Numbered from the stretch's first letter, positions 47,653-64,000 are shown. The stretch: DNA of 64,000 bases from Brasenia schreberi (GCA_036023115.1 JAYKKT010000036.1:5419501-5483500); one strand, 5' to 3'. Numbers and translations: made by a program. The notes: generated by a model from the letters alone, not told the origin.

Positions 47653-48356
47653 TTTTGGATTTAATGTGATCTCCTTCTTGGGGCGGGGAAGACGCCAATA
47701 AAAAAGGTTTCCCCAAATTAAGAGATCATTGAATTGTACGCTAAATACCCTCCGGTTCGGACGTTGGCTCTTGCTGAATGACCAAGACGTCCCCCACCTT
47801 TCTCTATTTTTCCTCTTTGGAGGGTTCGCCCGCTAATTAGACCAAGATATAATGGTGGCAGTTTCAGACCATAAATGGAAAAGGCGTGTCGGGTGGGAAT
47901 TTACCCACCCCAGTCGGGTATGGGTCGTCACCCGGGCCGAAGATATGTATATATATATATCCTATGGGGTGTAGCTGGATCCAATCTGAACCTGACTGAG
48001 AATCGGATCTGATTCTTGAAGATTGACCCAAAAGAACAGGATTGATAGGTACACCCTTTTTACTATATACACAACCCATTTTTGTTTCATTTTCTAAAAT
48101 GCTCCTGCTCATTTTCAAAAATTATGAAAATACTATTCCTACATAAAACTAATTATGAAAATACTATTCCTACTGAAAACTGGATATTTTTTCTCCTCTT
48201 ACATGAACTAACTTTCAATTTCCATTTTCTTTTGTTCCTCTAGCTTGGTCGTTCTTTGCTTCCTGCTTCATTTTACTCATGTAATAGGATATTTATAGAT
48301 ATTTCTATCAAAAAATAGATTTAAAGGAATCGTCATTTGCCCTCCATCTTAGAATC

Positions 48357-48403
<47 letters not shown>

Positions 48404-48970
48404 AAGAAGAGTATAAGTTATTAGACTTTCATTTATGGTATACCACCCATGCTAATGACATAAAGATGATTTAGATAAAATCCAATGATCTATATTGACG
48501 TTGGAATGATTTATCATACATTGGAGTCAAGCAACTTATATTTTTTTTATCACACGCATGCACTCATTCATGTTAAATCATTCATGTTAATACTGTAATA
48601 CAATTATCCTAAATAAATTTTCTTTGTAAATGTCAATTAGAGAGCTTTAATGAGCCAAACGCGTTCTCGTGATCAGCTCATAAGATTTAACAAACCGATC
48701 GGAAACGAGTTAGGAATGAAGCAAATGGATTGGAATCCACCCTGAAAATTAAGGATCCTAAACAAGTTGGTTTTTTAACTCCTTGAAAAGCAGTTCCTTC
48801 AAGTTATATAAAGTATTATATTGTTAAGCACTCAGAATTTAGATAATACAATAGTATTTACAGGACCAGGACCATGCTTTTTTATGAACTCTTAGCAACA
48901 AGGGAAGCACAAGAGGAAAAAGTGAGAGAAATCAAGAACTAAGCCGCACCGTCCAAACAGGACCCTGGAC
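47653..48970. other. Intergenic between acyltransferase relic and LEA_2 gene
   Basis: Holds a TA/GA compound microsatellite (about 48,358-48,400). The left part would be the 5' region of the minus-strand acyltransferase relic, and the part near 48,650-48,970 the 3' UTR of the LEA_2 gene. No ORF with family motifs. Confidence 0.45.
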
Positions 48971-49534
48971 CTAAGAGGAGACGGTCAAGACCTGGAGGTG
49001 GGACCGGTTCTCCTGCTCCACGACATCCAAAAGGAGTGGGTCCACCTTGACGCGACTCCGGACGTCGATTAGGAAGCGGTGGGCCCACCAGAAGAGGCCG
49101 GCGGACCCTTCGATCCGCACGGAGGCACTGAGCTCCATCTCCCGCCGGGCGACGTCGGCGGCGATCTCGGCAAGGTGGTGGGCGATCTCGAGCCCGTCGA
49201 GCCTTGCCGGAAGCTGGAGGATCCGACACGAGTTCCGGCACTGCTCGCCCGCGCACACGTGCGCCTCGCCGAGGAGGGACCCACGGTAGAAGATGGACAT
49301 GGTGGCCGGCGAGTATCGGACGGTAACGACGTTTGGGTTGACGGCGTGGACGGTCAGATTGAGGTCTACGTCGAGGAGGGGGACGAACGAAGGGTGGTCT
49401 AAGCGGAGGCGGAAGCCGGCGAGGTTGGCGGAGATCAGTTCAAAGGTTGGGTCCCTCGGCCGGACGAACAGTGCGAGGGCGGTGGTGCCGCCGATTACGG
49501 CCATGATTTTGCCTGTTCTTCCGAGACGACCCAT
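48971..49534 (-). CDS. LEA_2 (NDR1/HIN1-like) membrane-anchored protein
   Basis: Intact single-exon gene, 187 residues. The ATG at 49,534 is the first in frame; the frame extends 15 bases upstream only to a GTG. A short N-terminal hydrophobic segment (about 11-24, MAVIGGTTALALFV) follows basic residues, a probable single membrane anchor. The LEA_2 domain covers about 30-165: PTFELISANL, VDLNLTVHAVNPNVVTVRYS (the family's NPN and Y/F motif), MSIFYRGSLLGEAHV, and WWAHRFLIDVRSRVKVDP at the end. Members of this group act at membranes in stress or defence responses, but a specific role cannot be read here. Three Cys residues (94, 99, 103) sit in a loop. It is the only intact gene between 42,600 and 55,700. 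G+C is high in the coding part, against A+T-rich flanks. Confidence 0.85.
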   Translation of the reverse strand: MGRLGRTGKIMAVIGGTTALALFVRPRDPTFELISANLAGFRLRLDHPSFVPLLDVDLNLTVHAVNPNVVTVRYSPATMSIFYRGSLLGEAHVCAGEQCRNSCRILQLPARLDGLEIAHHLAEIAADVARREMELSASVRIEGSAGLFWWAHRFLIDVRSRVKVDPLLLDVVEQENRSHLQVLTVSS

Positions 49535-49886
49535 CCTCCACTTCGTCACCTTAGGTTAGTGCAAACAAGGAAGAGGAAATCTAGGGATTCACTGTCGAAA
49601 GAGAACTGAAAAAAGAGGGATAGAGATCACGACTCCGATGCATTTAGAACAAGAGCGCCGACGAGTTAGCTTCGGGTCAGTTTGCACAAAATGAATACAA
49701 TCTGACTGGGTTCAGGTGAACCCAAACAGGTCCGAGTTTTAGGGGAAAATGATAACGTTAGAAAGCAAGAAAAAGATATTAATTTGAGAAAATCAATTAC
49801 AAAATGTATATAATTCTACCTATCATTTACTCATATTCAACCTTTTTGAAGGCATTTAGATGGACTGGATTTTTCTCCATCTCTCC

Positions 49887-49922
<36 letters not shown>

Positions 49923-50977
49923 TCAATTATGGTTTACTCACGTGAAATTGAGTATCTGACCTTTTCTTGAAGGAGGGGAAATCCTTCATTTTACATTTTA
50001 CATATCCATACAATCAAGTTTGAAATAGTATAAAAATTAGTGTTTCGAATGATTGCTACTTGACCTGTTCTCAAAAAAGTCATGGTATTTCACGTTTTTT
50101 TTTTAACTTTTTAAAGTATTTCAATATTAGACCTTCAACATATTAATAATAAAAAACCTCTCTTTAATGGTCTCGTGACCACTTGGCAATTCACATGGCA
50201 TCATCATCAAATAATAAAGTTGTTGGGCACAAATAACCAACGAGAGCATGCCTAGAGGTGCATAAATTCGGTCTGACTTATATATATATAATGTTTTTTT
50301 ATACATAATATTGCCCAAGCATTTTCATCGATTGATCTTTGAGATTGATTGTAAAAATTTGAATTAAAAATGTTTTTATTCTTTCATACTTTATATTTAA
50401 TAAATATAAAGTAATTCTAATCTCCATTGTAGATCTCAAAAATTGGAAAGTGGAGATTGTTTGTCTAAAATTATTGGCCTAAAGATATGATGTAATTAAG
50501 ACCCTATATATATGTATATGTATACAAAAATATACAATTAGTAGACACTCTCTTATGTCAAACTCTACTAAATGATTTGTATTGTTCCTATGATTGCATG
50601 AACGATGCATATCAAGCTACCCATCAATATCGATATAAAAATCAATGTCATTTAATGTATATGTGAGATGAACGTCTTGATCATCACCATATAATTGATC
50701 ACACAAACGATTATCATGATCAAGCAATGTATAGTAGCTCTCTCTCTCTATATATATATGGGTGTGTGCATATGTAGACACATTGCACTTAGATCATGCA
50801 CATAAGCGATTGTGTTGTATCACCTTAACCATCTATAAAAAAGATGGGTAGTTGAGATTTTAAAAAATGAAAAAGAAAAAGCTTTTTGAATAGAGTACAA
50901 ACTCAAATTACTAAGTGCACTTTTTGCTTTTTATCACAATTATCTATCCTTTTGATTTAAGGTGATTTACCACGATC

Positions 50978-50981
<4 letters not shown>

Positions 50982-51069
<88 letters not shown>
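50982..51069. repeat. Long TA microsatellite
   Basis: About 44 uninterrupted TA units. Such perfect AT runs are prone to slippage and may be mis-sized in assemblies. Confidence 0.97.
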
Positions 51070-51070
<1 letters not shown>

Positions 51071-51134
51071 TTCATCCATTTTCAAATTTGCTTTAGATTT
51101 CTTGATACTTGGATCTTTAATATGAACAATTGAA

Positions 51135-51424
51135 GTGATAAAGCATTTAACGTATATTATATATTAAATAAGTATAATGTTACTTTTCACTTTTTAAAAT
51201 TTAAATATTTATCATAAATCATGCAAATTGAAAGATTGTTTAAATGGATTTGATCATGAATGTACATTCATATTTGAATGTGATAAAGCATTTAATGCAT
51301 ATTATGTATTAAATAAGTATAATGTTACTTTTCATTTTTTAAAATTCAAATATTTATTGTAAATCATGCAAATCAAACGATTGTTTAAATGGATCTGATC
51401 ATGAATGGACATGCATATTTGCAA
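51135..51424. repeat. 145-bp direct tandem repeat, two copies
   Basis: GTGATAAAGCATTTAA starts at 51,135 and again at 51,280. The two units agree through TATTAAATAAGTATAATG, AAATCATGCAAAT and GATCATGAATG with roughly a dozen differences. No coding potential. Confidence 0.85.
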
Positions 51425-52139
51425 CTTTATATATATTATAAATTGAAAGAGAGAAAGAGGGGAGAGATGACTTGACCACTGGTTAGGGTCAGGTCCACTC
51501 GAACCCAGACCCACTTTTGCAGGCCTAGATCTCGCCTGGGGTACGCTGAACTAGGAAACCGGCTTTTCAGGTGGTTTGTTAATTGGGTCCGAAATTCTCA
51601 CCCCTTTTTCCGCTTCTCCCATCCCTGACTCCAAAATCCGATCGTGTCCACGATTAGGCGCCATTCAGGAATCCCAACCTCATAAACATCCCTGTAAAAA
51701 ACTACAAAATGATGATGATGATCTATCCTTCCAGTTCGTCCTCTAGACAATTTTGCATGTTTTTCCAGTTTGGTCTGCAACAAGAAGCAGCGCAACACAA
51801 GGTGCTTAAACCCGCAAGCCCAGTCCAGCTCTACTCCGAGATTCGTAAACAGATCCACGCATCTTTTTCTTCAATACATGTATCTATATAATTCATGACA
51901 ACCATATAATTCATGTCACGAGAATCATATGCTTTATATATATTTAATCTCATGTTGCTAAACATGATTCATCATCATGAAATTCACAACTAAGAAAATA
52001 ATTCTCCATGTTAGTATGGTAGGATCGTTTTGATTGAGATATCCTAAAGATCTTTAGATTAAAATTGAGATCTCATATGAAGGAGATCCTTGACCCATAC
52101 CAAAAAAATGTCTCCTTTGGCACTTTAACTACTAGAGTC

Positions 52140-53400
52140 AGTGGCACAATGAATCAGTGTTATCCGTATCGCACTATATCGTACGATACAGTGAGATACG
52201 TATCGTATCGTGTGCCACCATGATACGATACATCCATATGTATCGCAAATGAGCATTTATTGCTCCGTATCGTGTGATACGGGCTCGTATCGCCCGTATT
52301 GCACGCCCAATTTTTTATTTTCAATTTATTTTTTAATTATAATTTTTTTTCCAAGTTTCTGGCCTCTCTTCACTTTTCTCCAAGGCATCTTCCGATATGC
52401 TTGTTTGGGATTGTAAGCTGTGTATGTAACATGTAAATTCGGGTTAGTTTATAAGAATTTTATTGAATAAGAATAATTTATTAACAAATAAAAATTGTGA
52501 CAAAATTATTTTCCTTTCTATTGCCAACTGTTAGGTATATTTGTGCTACCAGTTTCTAATTTCATGAAATCACAAACAATGAAGAACAATTTTGTTGTCT
52601 GAGTGGGTATTTCACAACTTCACTATTTTACAGTTCACCTTAATGACTTCCATTGAGTTGAACATGATCAGCATGTGTGAGGCTTAACTCAGTCTGTGAA
52701 GAGAGAAATGAACCTCAAGGATTAGTTAAAAAGCTAGTCTCGAGTAAGAGAAAAAGAGGATATCATCAAGTAACAATATCACATTAATGAGGTGCCATAG
52801 ACTCTATAATCAAAGAAATGGAGCTCAACGTTTTGCTCACATATGAAAATTAACAAATATAACAACTACATGTACAAAGATAGCAGTTTGTTAATTTTGA
52901 TATATTAGATAAGTGGATTATGGAAGATAACGAAGAAAATACACTCATTACCGAAGAAGACATTGCATGGATTAATTTGAAAGGATTGCAAGTTACAACA
53001 ACATCATGAAGGAGATGAAGATTTTGAATTTCAAGCATAAGGTGGTGATGATGAGGATGAGGATCTTCAACAAGGAAAATATTAAGATTATTTAGTTGAT
53101 GATCTTGATTATAATATATAAAATGTAAATGTATTTCATTTTTTGCTTCAAAATATGTAAATTTGGATGCAATTGTTTAATGTTGAATGCTCAATATGTA
53201 CTAACTTTGCATTATATGAATTTAAAGCAATTATCATGTTTTTCCTATTTTTTTCGGATTTTTTAAAGATTTTTCAGATTTTTTTTTTTAATATTACAGT
53301 ATGATACGATACGCTACGATACGATACACCTTTTGATATGTAACACCAGATAAGATAACATTGAATTTCACAACATACGATACGATACACCAGTATCCTC
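52140..53400 (+). mobile_element. Internally deleted hAT-like DNA transposon
   Basis: Both ends carry clustered CGTATCG/CGATACG motifs (52,165-52,310 and 53,298-53,392), as in the subterminal repeats of hAT elements, and the left end starts CAGTGTTATCC. The interior retains a decayed acidic C-terminus of a transposase on the plus strand: LDKWIMEDNEENT, EEDIAWINLKG, then in another frame GGDDEDEDLQQGK (about 52,905-53,080), which resembles the tail after the hAT dimerisation domain. The catalytic region is gone. I could not define an 8-bp target duplication. Its right end meets the truncated 3' end of the BTB gene relic. Confidence 0.5.
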
Positions 53401-53405
53401 TGCTC

Positions 53406-54533
53406 TCAGCCAGTGATATTGGCCTGATCTGCAGATGGCAAAGCAAGCACCAAAGAGACCAATGCCGATTCGACAGTGTCACAAAGGTCTTCCATCATCC
53501 TGAACTTAGATTCGCCTCGCTCCAACTCAGGCTTTGTTTTCTTAACAAATGGAAGATAAATCTGAACCAGATCAAGGCGCTTGTCTGCTGGGAGTAGCAT
53601 CACCCCATATGCAACTGCTTCCAACACCTTTGCCATGACCTCAATTACCTTCAACTTGGTCTCAAGTACACCAGTCTCTGAACCTTTCATGATCTCAACA
53701 CCCACCAAAATCCTGTTTGAGGCACTCATCCAGATCTCCACAAAATGCTTCATCAAATCCATTTTTGGTAGGATGTTACATGTCCATGCGAGATCTGACA
53801 GCATCTTGATCAGACGCTTCTCAGTTTCCACTTCTAAAGGATGCAACGATGTCTTCGGCACATCTTCTTGCAACCTGGAAAATAGACTCTCTCAGCACCT
53901 ATTGACTTCATCCTTGATATGTTCATCTGCTGTTAACAGAGGAGGATCATTATCCTCCACAATCATATACTCGAGCTGTTCTTGAGCTGTTGTTTTTGGC
54001 TGATAAATTGAGGAGGGTAAGAAAGCAGTGGCCAGATGCATCGCTGCAATGAAGACTTTGTGAATCGCAGCAGGATCGACCGGTCGCAACCGGGCAAGGA
54101 AGGGTTCGGCTTGGCGAACAAGCTTTGGGATGATTCTCAGAATTTTCTCTTCTTATGACTTCCCATGGCACCGCTTCCGGTATTCAACACATTCGCATAC
54201 TATTCGTTCCCCACAGAGCAGAATTGCCACTTGAAGGATGCCCAGTGTGCCCCTAACACCGTACAATGTGTTTCCTGATGGATTCGTATTGTAGAGCAAC
54301 TGCAGGAAATTGATGTAGTGGTCAAGATCAGACTCATCGCAGAAAACATCAACGCAATTCCTCGAGTCAATGATTTGCAATGTAGGCCAATCATCTGAAA
54401 GTCTTTCAGCAAAATACCGGCATTCTTGTGTCATTATCTTACTGTGGCAGAAAAACCAGTGATCTCTACCATCTCTAGTCCGGAGACGAACAGCATCACT
54501 GGTCGATCCGTCACCAAACTTATGATCGGACAT
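53406..54533 (-). pseudogene. BTB/POZ-domain protein (At3g05675-like), disrupted
   Basis: From the ATG at 54,533 one frame runs 376 codons. BTB domain: VRLRTRDGRDHWFFCHSKIM, YFAERLSDDWPT, IDSRNCVDVFC, LGILQVAILLCGE. Then ILRIIPKLV, RPVDPAAIHKVFIAAMHLAT, AQEQLEYMIVEDNDPPLLTADE, and the helical C-terminal half VKVIEVMAKVLEAVAYGVML-like (KVLEAVAYG, VMLLPADKR, LALPSADQA). Disruptions: a one-base loss and later gain near 54,180-54,155 (the family's EAVPWE is readable only in another frame) giving TAA at codon 127, TGA at codon 214, and loss of roughly the last 60 residues, where a hAT-like element begins. The family acts as putative CUL3 E3-ligase adaptors. It is non-functional as sequenced. Confidence 0.82.
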
Positions 54534-55736
54534 TTTTCTTTGTTCTTGGTAATTCAATCAAGAAGATCAAAATCAGTGACAAGATCTTCGTAAAAGTCAC
54601 TAACGAATTAGAATTACTTAACACATTTTCGTAAGAAACTTTCAGGACTTCAACAAAGCAGATCAATTAGCAAGAGCAACCTATGGAGGGTTGAGAGACT
54701 ACTTCTGCAGATATATTTCCACAAGGCCCAGGTGAAGCAAAGATTATGTATCTTAAAACTTTAATTGTAACTTAAATGATCACGATACCATGATATAGAA
54801 AAACAGGGGATTATGATTGTTTCCCGTACCGTGCCTTTTGGAAGAGTTCAAAACTGAGATGCATTTAAGGGAGTATAGTTATTTATTAAATCAAATTATA
54901 AATATGTGTACATAGCGTTCAACAAAGCTAATCATCTATACAACTCCCAATTTTCGATTTGTAATCTTCCGAATGTGCATTTGATTATACAAGGTAAACC
55001 TAATTCCAACAGAGATCCAACTCTATCACAAGCTAACCAGCCACATTAGAATTTATTTGCATAAAGATCTTCTGAAATTGCCATTTTTCGTGTCATTCAT
55101 CTTCCAGTGATCTTCGTATGTGTATACGGTAAGAATTGATGAAAAAAATTCGGATCTTATCAGCCAAAGAAAAAAGACCTGGCCTAAAGAATTCGGCACA
55201 CAGGTTTTACTTGGGCAAGATTTAATTCTATAAATCAAATAATGCTGTAAATCAATTTGGTTAAATTGCAGTGGCAAACACAAAGTTACAGAGCTTTTAC
55301 GCCCTCCAAAACATAATCTTGAATAGCCAAGAATGCCATCTTTCAAAACACCACCAAGCTCGTGTTAAATGCTTGACGAGTCGAGTCACAACTTCGATAA
55401 TCAGGGACGTGCATCTGGATACAGTCTCCCGCTGCACCAGAAGAAAAATGATCCATAAAACTAGAGGCATACACCATCAAGAACACGCACGACAGTATCT
55501 TAATGTTAGAATGGTGGTTGCATGAGAAAAACAAGGAGCTCGTTGATAAAGGTTAAACTAAAAAGGTTCAGTATAGCACTAGCAACGGCAATTAATACGG
55601 AACTATCTGCAGAGAATCTTAAACACATTCAAAACATTGGACCACAAAACAGAATTAGAAAAATTCAACCACCTAAAGTATAACAATGGAAAAGATCGGC
55701 GCCACAACCACAAAGGCAGAACACGATGCTCGGCAT
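54534..55736. other. Intergenic: BTB upstream region and L40 3' side
   Basis: No independent gene supported. The part from about 55,300 to 55,736 would be the 3' UTR of the minus-strand L40 gene. Confidence 0.45.
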
Positions 55737-60937
<5,201 letters not shown>

Positions 60938-61390
60938 ATGATGTCCCCCTCCTCCATCCCACCAGATAAGACTCAAAAAGAAGACCTGCATAAGTCATGG
61001 AAATCATCAGGAAAACAAGGCATGCACACCTTTGTTTCATTCTTTGATTTCTTACAAAGAAGCTGCAACTTCACATGTAAAACACTCACTGCCCTCTTTG
61101 TCCAAGAAAATTCTAATAGAACCCAACAAGGTTGTTCCATGTCTAAAGAAGAGGAGAATGAAGAATGGGATGAAGGAGGAGACATCAACCAGGAAGGAGA
61201 TGAAACACCGAAAATCTTCTTTGATGATAGAGAGGTCGAAGAATGGGATGAAGGAGGAGACATCAACCAGGAAGGAGATGAAACACCGAAAATCTTCTTT
61301 GATGATAGAGAGGTCTCGTTTGTAATGGATGGTATCCGCAGAAGGGGAAGGAAACATGTTCCTCAAACGTCCCAATTCAACAAGGAATAA
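60938..61390 (+). CDS. Hypothetical acidic protein with internal duplication
   Basis: A 150-codon ORF, not recognised. The N-terminal half is mixed (about residues 1-70, with CNFTCKTL). The centre is very acidic: two identical 26-residue units, EEWDEGGDINQEGDETPKIF and FDDREV, and then a basic end (RRRGRKH). No signal peptide or membrane segment. The duplicated stretch is open on several frames on both strands, so the ORF may be fortuitous. No neighbours share its strand and function; an L1 fragment follows at 61,626. Confidence 0.25.
   Translation: MMSPSSIPPDKTQKEDLHKSWKSSGKQGMHTFVSFFDFLQRSCNFTCKTLTALFVQENSNRTQQGCSMSKEEENEEWDEGGDINQEGDETPKIFFDDREVEEWDEGGDINQEGDETPKIFFDDREVSFVMDGIRRRGRKHVPQTSQFNKE
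61160..61315. repeat. Perfect 78-bp tandem duplication
   Basis: Units 61,160-61,237 and 61,238-61,315 are identical at every base I compared, and the length is a multiple of three. Confidence 0.95.
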
Positions 61391-61625
61391 TGCCAAAGAA
61401 AGAAAATCATAAGAGAACAGGGGTGAATGTTGAAGCTGAAGACGACAATACAATGCAACAAGTGACGAATTATTAACAGTGAGCAAGAAGGGCATGCACT
61501 CGAAGACACAAGCACCAAAAGATGGCAGACCAGAAAGAGCCGAGCACCATAGCAATTAAGAATGTTGTAGATAATAGATAGAATTAAGAAAGAGCCCTAA
61601 AGACTAAGGAAGCTATTTTCATAGG

Positions 61626-62060
61626 ATGGTCCGGAAGCAAGAAGACGAAGAAAATTGGACTCTTATACGGGAAACCATGCATGACTCCGGTTTCCCACCC
61701 CAGATTATCTCATTGCTATTTAAGTGTTGGGAGGTAGCTCAACAAGCATTTGGAATGGAAGTGAAACGGAAGCATCATAGACTATCACAAGGCATTGGGA
61801 ATCCAGTTTCACTGTATGTCTTCCTTTTATGTATTTCAAGTATGGGAAGGCTGTTATATGGCATTCAAAAAGCAACGGAGGAAGGCAGATGGAAAATGGT
61901 TATAGATGGAGAGGTGAGAAGTTTCACTAACTCATCTGTTTTTCGCAGATGATCTTATCCTTCTTGCGGAGGCTACAGTGGAGCAAATGAATGCAGTTTT
62001 AGAAGTGGTACAAGAATTCTGTACCAGCACAAGTAAAGAGTCCCCTGTAAAGGCGAGATG
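61626..62060 (+). mobile_element. L1-type LINE reverse-transcriptase fragment
   Basis: WTLIRETMHDSGFPPQIISL, a decayed YVFLLCISSMGRL (the usual YLFLLCMERL) and, after a frameshift, FFADDLILLAEATVEQMNAV, with the FADD catalytic box of plant L1 elements at about 61,936-61,950. It is distinct from the RTE family elsewhere in the window. Both ends are missing. Confidence 0.8.
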
Positions 62061-62849
62061 CGGTTTTTGCAGGAGCCGGTTCGTTACGGATGAGTTTCGT
62101 AATCGATTCGATAAGGGTTCTAAAAAGAAAAACACAACCTGCATGTCCAAGAGGGTCGAGCAATGCGCTGCTATATAAATACAAAGCAGCACACATTAAA
62201 AAATACACCATCGAAAACACAATAAAATCGAAGAAACCCTCTGCAAAATCGGTTGTATGGAAACCATAAACACATAATGTATCCTTTCCGTTCTTCGTCT
62301 TCTTTGGATTGACGGAGCTGCGTAACATTAGAAGGCTACTGGGATAGCTGCGAGGACACCGAAGGAGCCCAGCCAGTAGTCATCATCCTCATTATAGAAA
62401 AGCATGCGAAGATTTTATGCTCGTTTGTGAAAATGCATACGTGATATTAAGCATTGCTCAACAACTCAACAGTGCTCAAAGAAAACCACTACAAAATAAA
62501 GATTTAATAACTACAATACACAAAGCTGCTAGACCTTGATTAGATGGTCGAAATTAAGAATTGATCTAGAGAGGTTACTAAAGTAGCAGCCAAGTTGGTG
62601 AAACTGGAGAAGGGCCAACCCTCTACACTGGTATGGCATGAACGGCATGAAGAACTCCCCACTCTTACAGGGATACCTAGTTGGAGAATACAAGAACCGG
62701 TTAGATGTAAACGGCTTTTAGCCTTTTGAAAAAAGAGAGATAAAAGATAGGATAGGCTTATCGGAAAATAACAGAAGTAAAGGGGTAGGAGTGATATTTG
62801 TGGACCTGATGGTTACCCCGTTTTAAGCTCCCATTTCGGTGTCTCACAA
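62061..62849. other. Upstream region of the rightward gene
   Basis: No coding signal recognised. The right part (about 62,600-62,849) is the probable promoter of the next gene. Confidence 0.45.
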
Positions 62850-62857
62850 AAACCCTA
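62850..62857 (+). promoter_or_regulatory. Telo-box upstream of rightward gene
   Basis: AAACCCTA, within AAAAACCCTAG, lies 62-69 bases before the ATG. Telo-boxes are typical of plant ribosomal-protein and translation-factor promoters or 5' UTRs. Confidence 0.55.
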
Positions 62858-62859
62858 GA

Positions 62860-64000
62860 TTCTCTAGTGCGCTTTATCGTTTCCTGAGAGCGGCCGTCTT
62901 CCTCTCCCTCCTGCAACGATGGTCAGTGCTCTGTGTGTGTTTTAATTAGCTTTATGAATCCTAGTCTTCAAGAAATGGTTACTTTTCTTTTCGTGGAACT
63001 TTAAAGCTGGGGATATGATTTCGTTATTTGTGGTCATTGATAGATTATATTTTCTTCTTCTGATTTGGGTTTAATGAAAGCATTGGTTAGCTTCTTGTCA
63101 TCTCTTGGGCGTTATTGGTGCTTTGATTCGATTGGCGTTTGTATAATAGAGTTTTACTGGTATCTGGTTCACGGAGGGATTTAAATCTGCCAACACGCAT
63201 CTCGAATTTAGGGAGGTCGACGGTAACTTTTCGTGCTTATGGGGTGAACATTGTGATTTCGGATTAGGTATACGTGCCTCGGTTCCTTCTCCCGATCAAC
63301 TCTTGTGAAGATTATGGAGAATATGTTCTTTCTAGTCTTCAATTTTTAACGTTAGTTGGTGGTTAAAGGTAGATGGTTATTGTTGTGATTTTTGTTCTGG
63401 AACTATTAGCCAATAGTGACTTACTGGCTCTGGCTTATTGAACCTCATTGAACATAGACTATGGGCATGGATTCTGTATATTGATCAAGGAGTTCATGGT
63501 ATAAGGTTTCTGAGGTAGCGCGATGTACACTTTGCCTTTCTTGTAGTTTAACTATTCTAAGAAGTTGGCGATGTATTTTTGGGATTTTGCAATCCATACT
63601 GTTCATTATGTTCCACTTTCTTCTTGCGCCCTTTTATGATGGCTACAAGCGTTCCATGTAGTACAGATTCGATGTGGTCAAAGATTACCAATCCATTCGT
63701 GTGTTTTTTTCTGGGGAAGATATAATATTTCTGGGCAATAAAATATTTCTTTCATCGATAATGTTTCATTATTGACTTTCGCAAACACATGGAAATGATA
63801 GGATTAGGAATGCTCCCAGCAATTATTTTATGATTCATCAATGTCCCGATCCACTTGAGTTGGTTCAACTACCAATCTCTGAACAATCTTCTTGGTTCCA
63901 AGTTTAGTTCAGATATAGTTTTCTTTCTTGCTTACCATATCTCATTTATAGCGTCACTGTTGATATGTTTTGATTGGACGTGGCGGCCATCAGATACGTC
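62860..64000 (+). other. 5' end of a probable housekeeping (ribosomal-protein-like) gene
   Basis: A pyrimidine-rich leader (CTTCCTCTCCCTCCTGCAACG) runs into ATG at 62,919-62,921, followed at once by a GTCAGT splice donor. An intron directly after the start codon, combined with the telo-box and the C/T-rich leader, is the layout of many plant ribosomal-protein genes. The remaining 1.08 kb is T-rich intron-like sequence with no second exon I can identify, so the product cannot be named. Confidence 0.4.

Larger units (their letters stand above)
49535..52139. other. A+T-rich intergenic region with simple repeats
   Basis: No gene supported. TA microsatellites lie at about 49,893-49,918 and 50,982-51,069, and a 145-bp direct repeat at 51,135-51,424 (separate entries for the last two). 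The region 51,598-51,891 has short ORFs on both strands without motifs. Confidence 0.5.

Noticed and set aside
47365..47701. Plus- and alternate minus-frame ORFs over 47,150-47,700
   Set aside because: Shadows of acyltransferase exon 1, whose own frame carries the family motifs despite stops.
50982..51069. Periodic repeats considered as a CRISPR or centromeric satellite
   Set aside because: A simple TA dinucleotide run without spacers or a longer unit.
61052..61555. 167-codon minus-strand ORF
   Set aside because: Antisense to the acidic ORF and dependent on the 78-bp duplication; Phe/Ser-rich without motifs. I could not decide firmly which strand, if any, is coding.

Overview
This window is nuclear DNA from a flowering plant; I cannot name the species. 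The evidence is intronless plant subtilase genes with signal peptides, spliced plant genes (a ubiquitin-L40 ribosomal fusion, an acyltransferase-like gene, a thioredoxin-fold gene), DOG1-like, LEA_2 and BTB/POZ genes, and decayed plant Ty1/copia, Ty3/gypsy, RTE, L1 and hAT elements. No bacterial, phage or CRISPR features are present. The coding calls come from reading motifs and splice sites by eye, and family assignments rest on remembered family features, not on searches.

Layout. (1) 1-10,540 and 31,426-42,580: a decaying subtilase cluster with seven SBT1.9-like loci. Two are intact (4,273-6,552 and 37,916-40,195, both 759 codons without introns, differing at about 32 residues). The others are an N-terminal scrap at the left edge, three C-terminal pieces (7,569-8,146; 9,163-9,740; 31,426-32,013) and one long frameshifted pseudogene (40,827-42,580). 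Each intact gene sits behind the same roughly 4 kb of dead transposons, so gene and scaffold were duplicated together with an offset of about 33.3-33.6 kb. The 3' end of the first gene was further amplified as a 1,594-bp tandem repeat that pairs a subtilase C-terminus with an RTE reverse-transcriptase piece. (2) 10,540-31,425: transposon-rich DNA holding a copia relic, three larger RTE pieces, a gypsy 5' half with its LTR, and a three-exon relic of a thioredoxin-fold (GST_N type) gene.

(3) 43,131-54,533: a more gene-like stretch. It holds a DOG1-like pseudogene, a three-exon condensation/acetyltransferase-like pseudogene, an intact LEA_2 (NDR1/HIN1-like) gene, AT microsatellites, a hAT remnant and a BTB/POZ pseudogene. 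Several of the broken genes keep a long single reading frame and are broken mainly by nonsense codons. (4) 55,737-59,708: a ubiquitin-L40 fusion gene whose recognisable exons start at ubiquitin codon 36. Its large intron carries an RTE insertion with a 12-bp target duplication. (5) 60,900-64,000: an acidic ORF with a perfect 78-bp internal duplication, an L1 fragment, and the 5' end of a rightward gene with a telo-box and an intron immediately after its ATG, the layout of many plant ribosomal-protein genes.

The dominant force in the window is one RTE-clade non-LTR family. Its 3' ends, recognisable by a GGCTTAGTTGTTGTTG-type tail, occur at least a dozen times, often next to subtilase breakpoints and often as inverted pairs. 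I found no convincing new multi-gene system. The items most worth checking are the truncated ubiquitin-L40 gene, the RTE-linked amplification of subtilase C-termini, and the differing G-box promoter repeats of the two intact subtilases.
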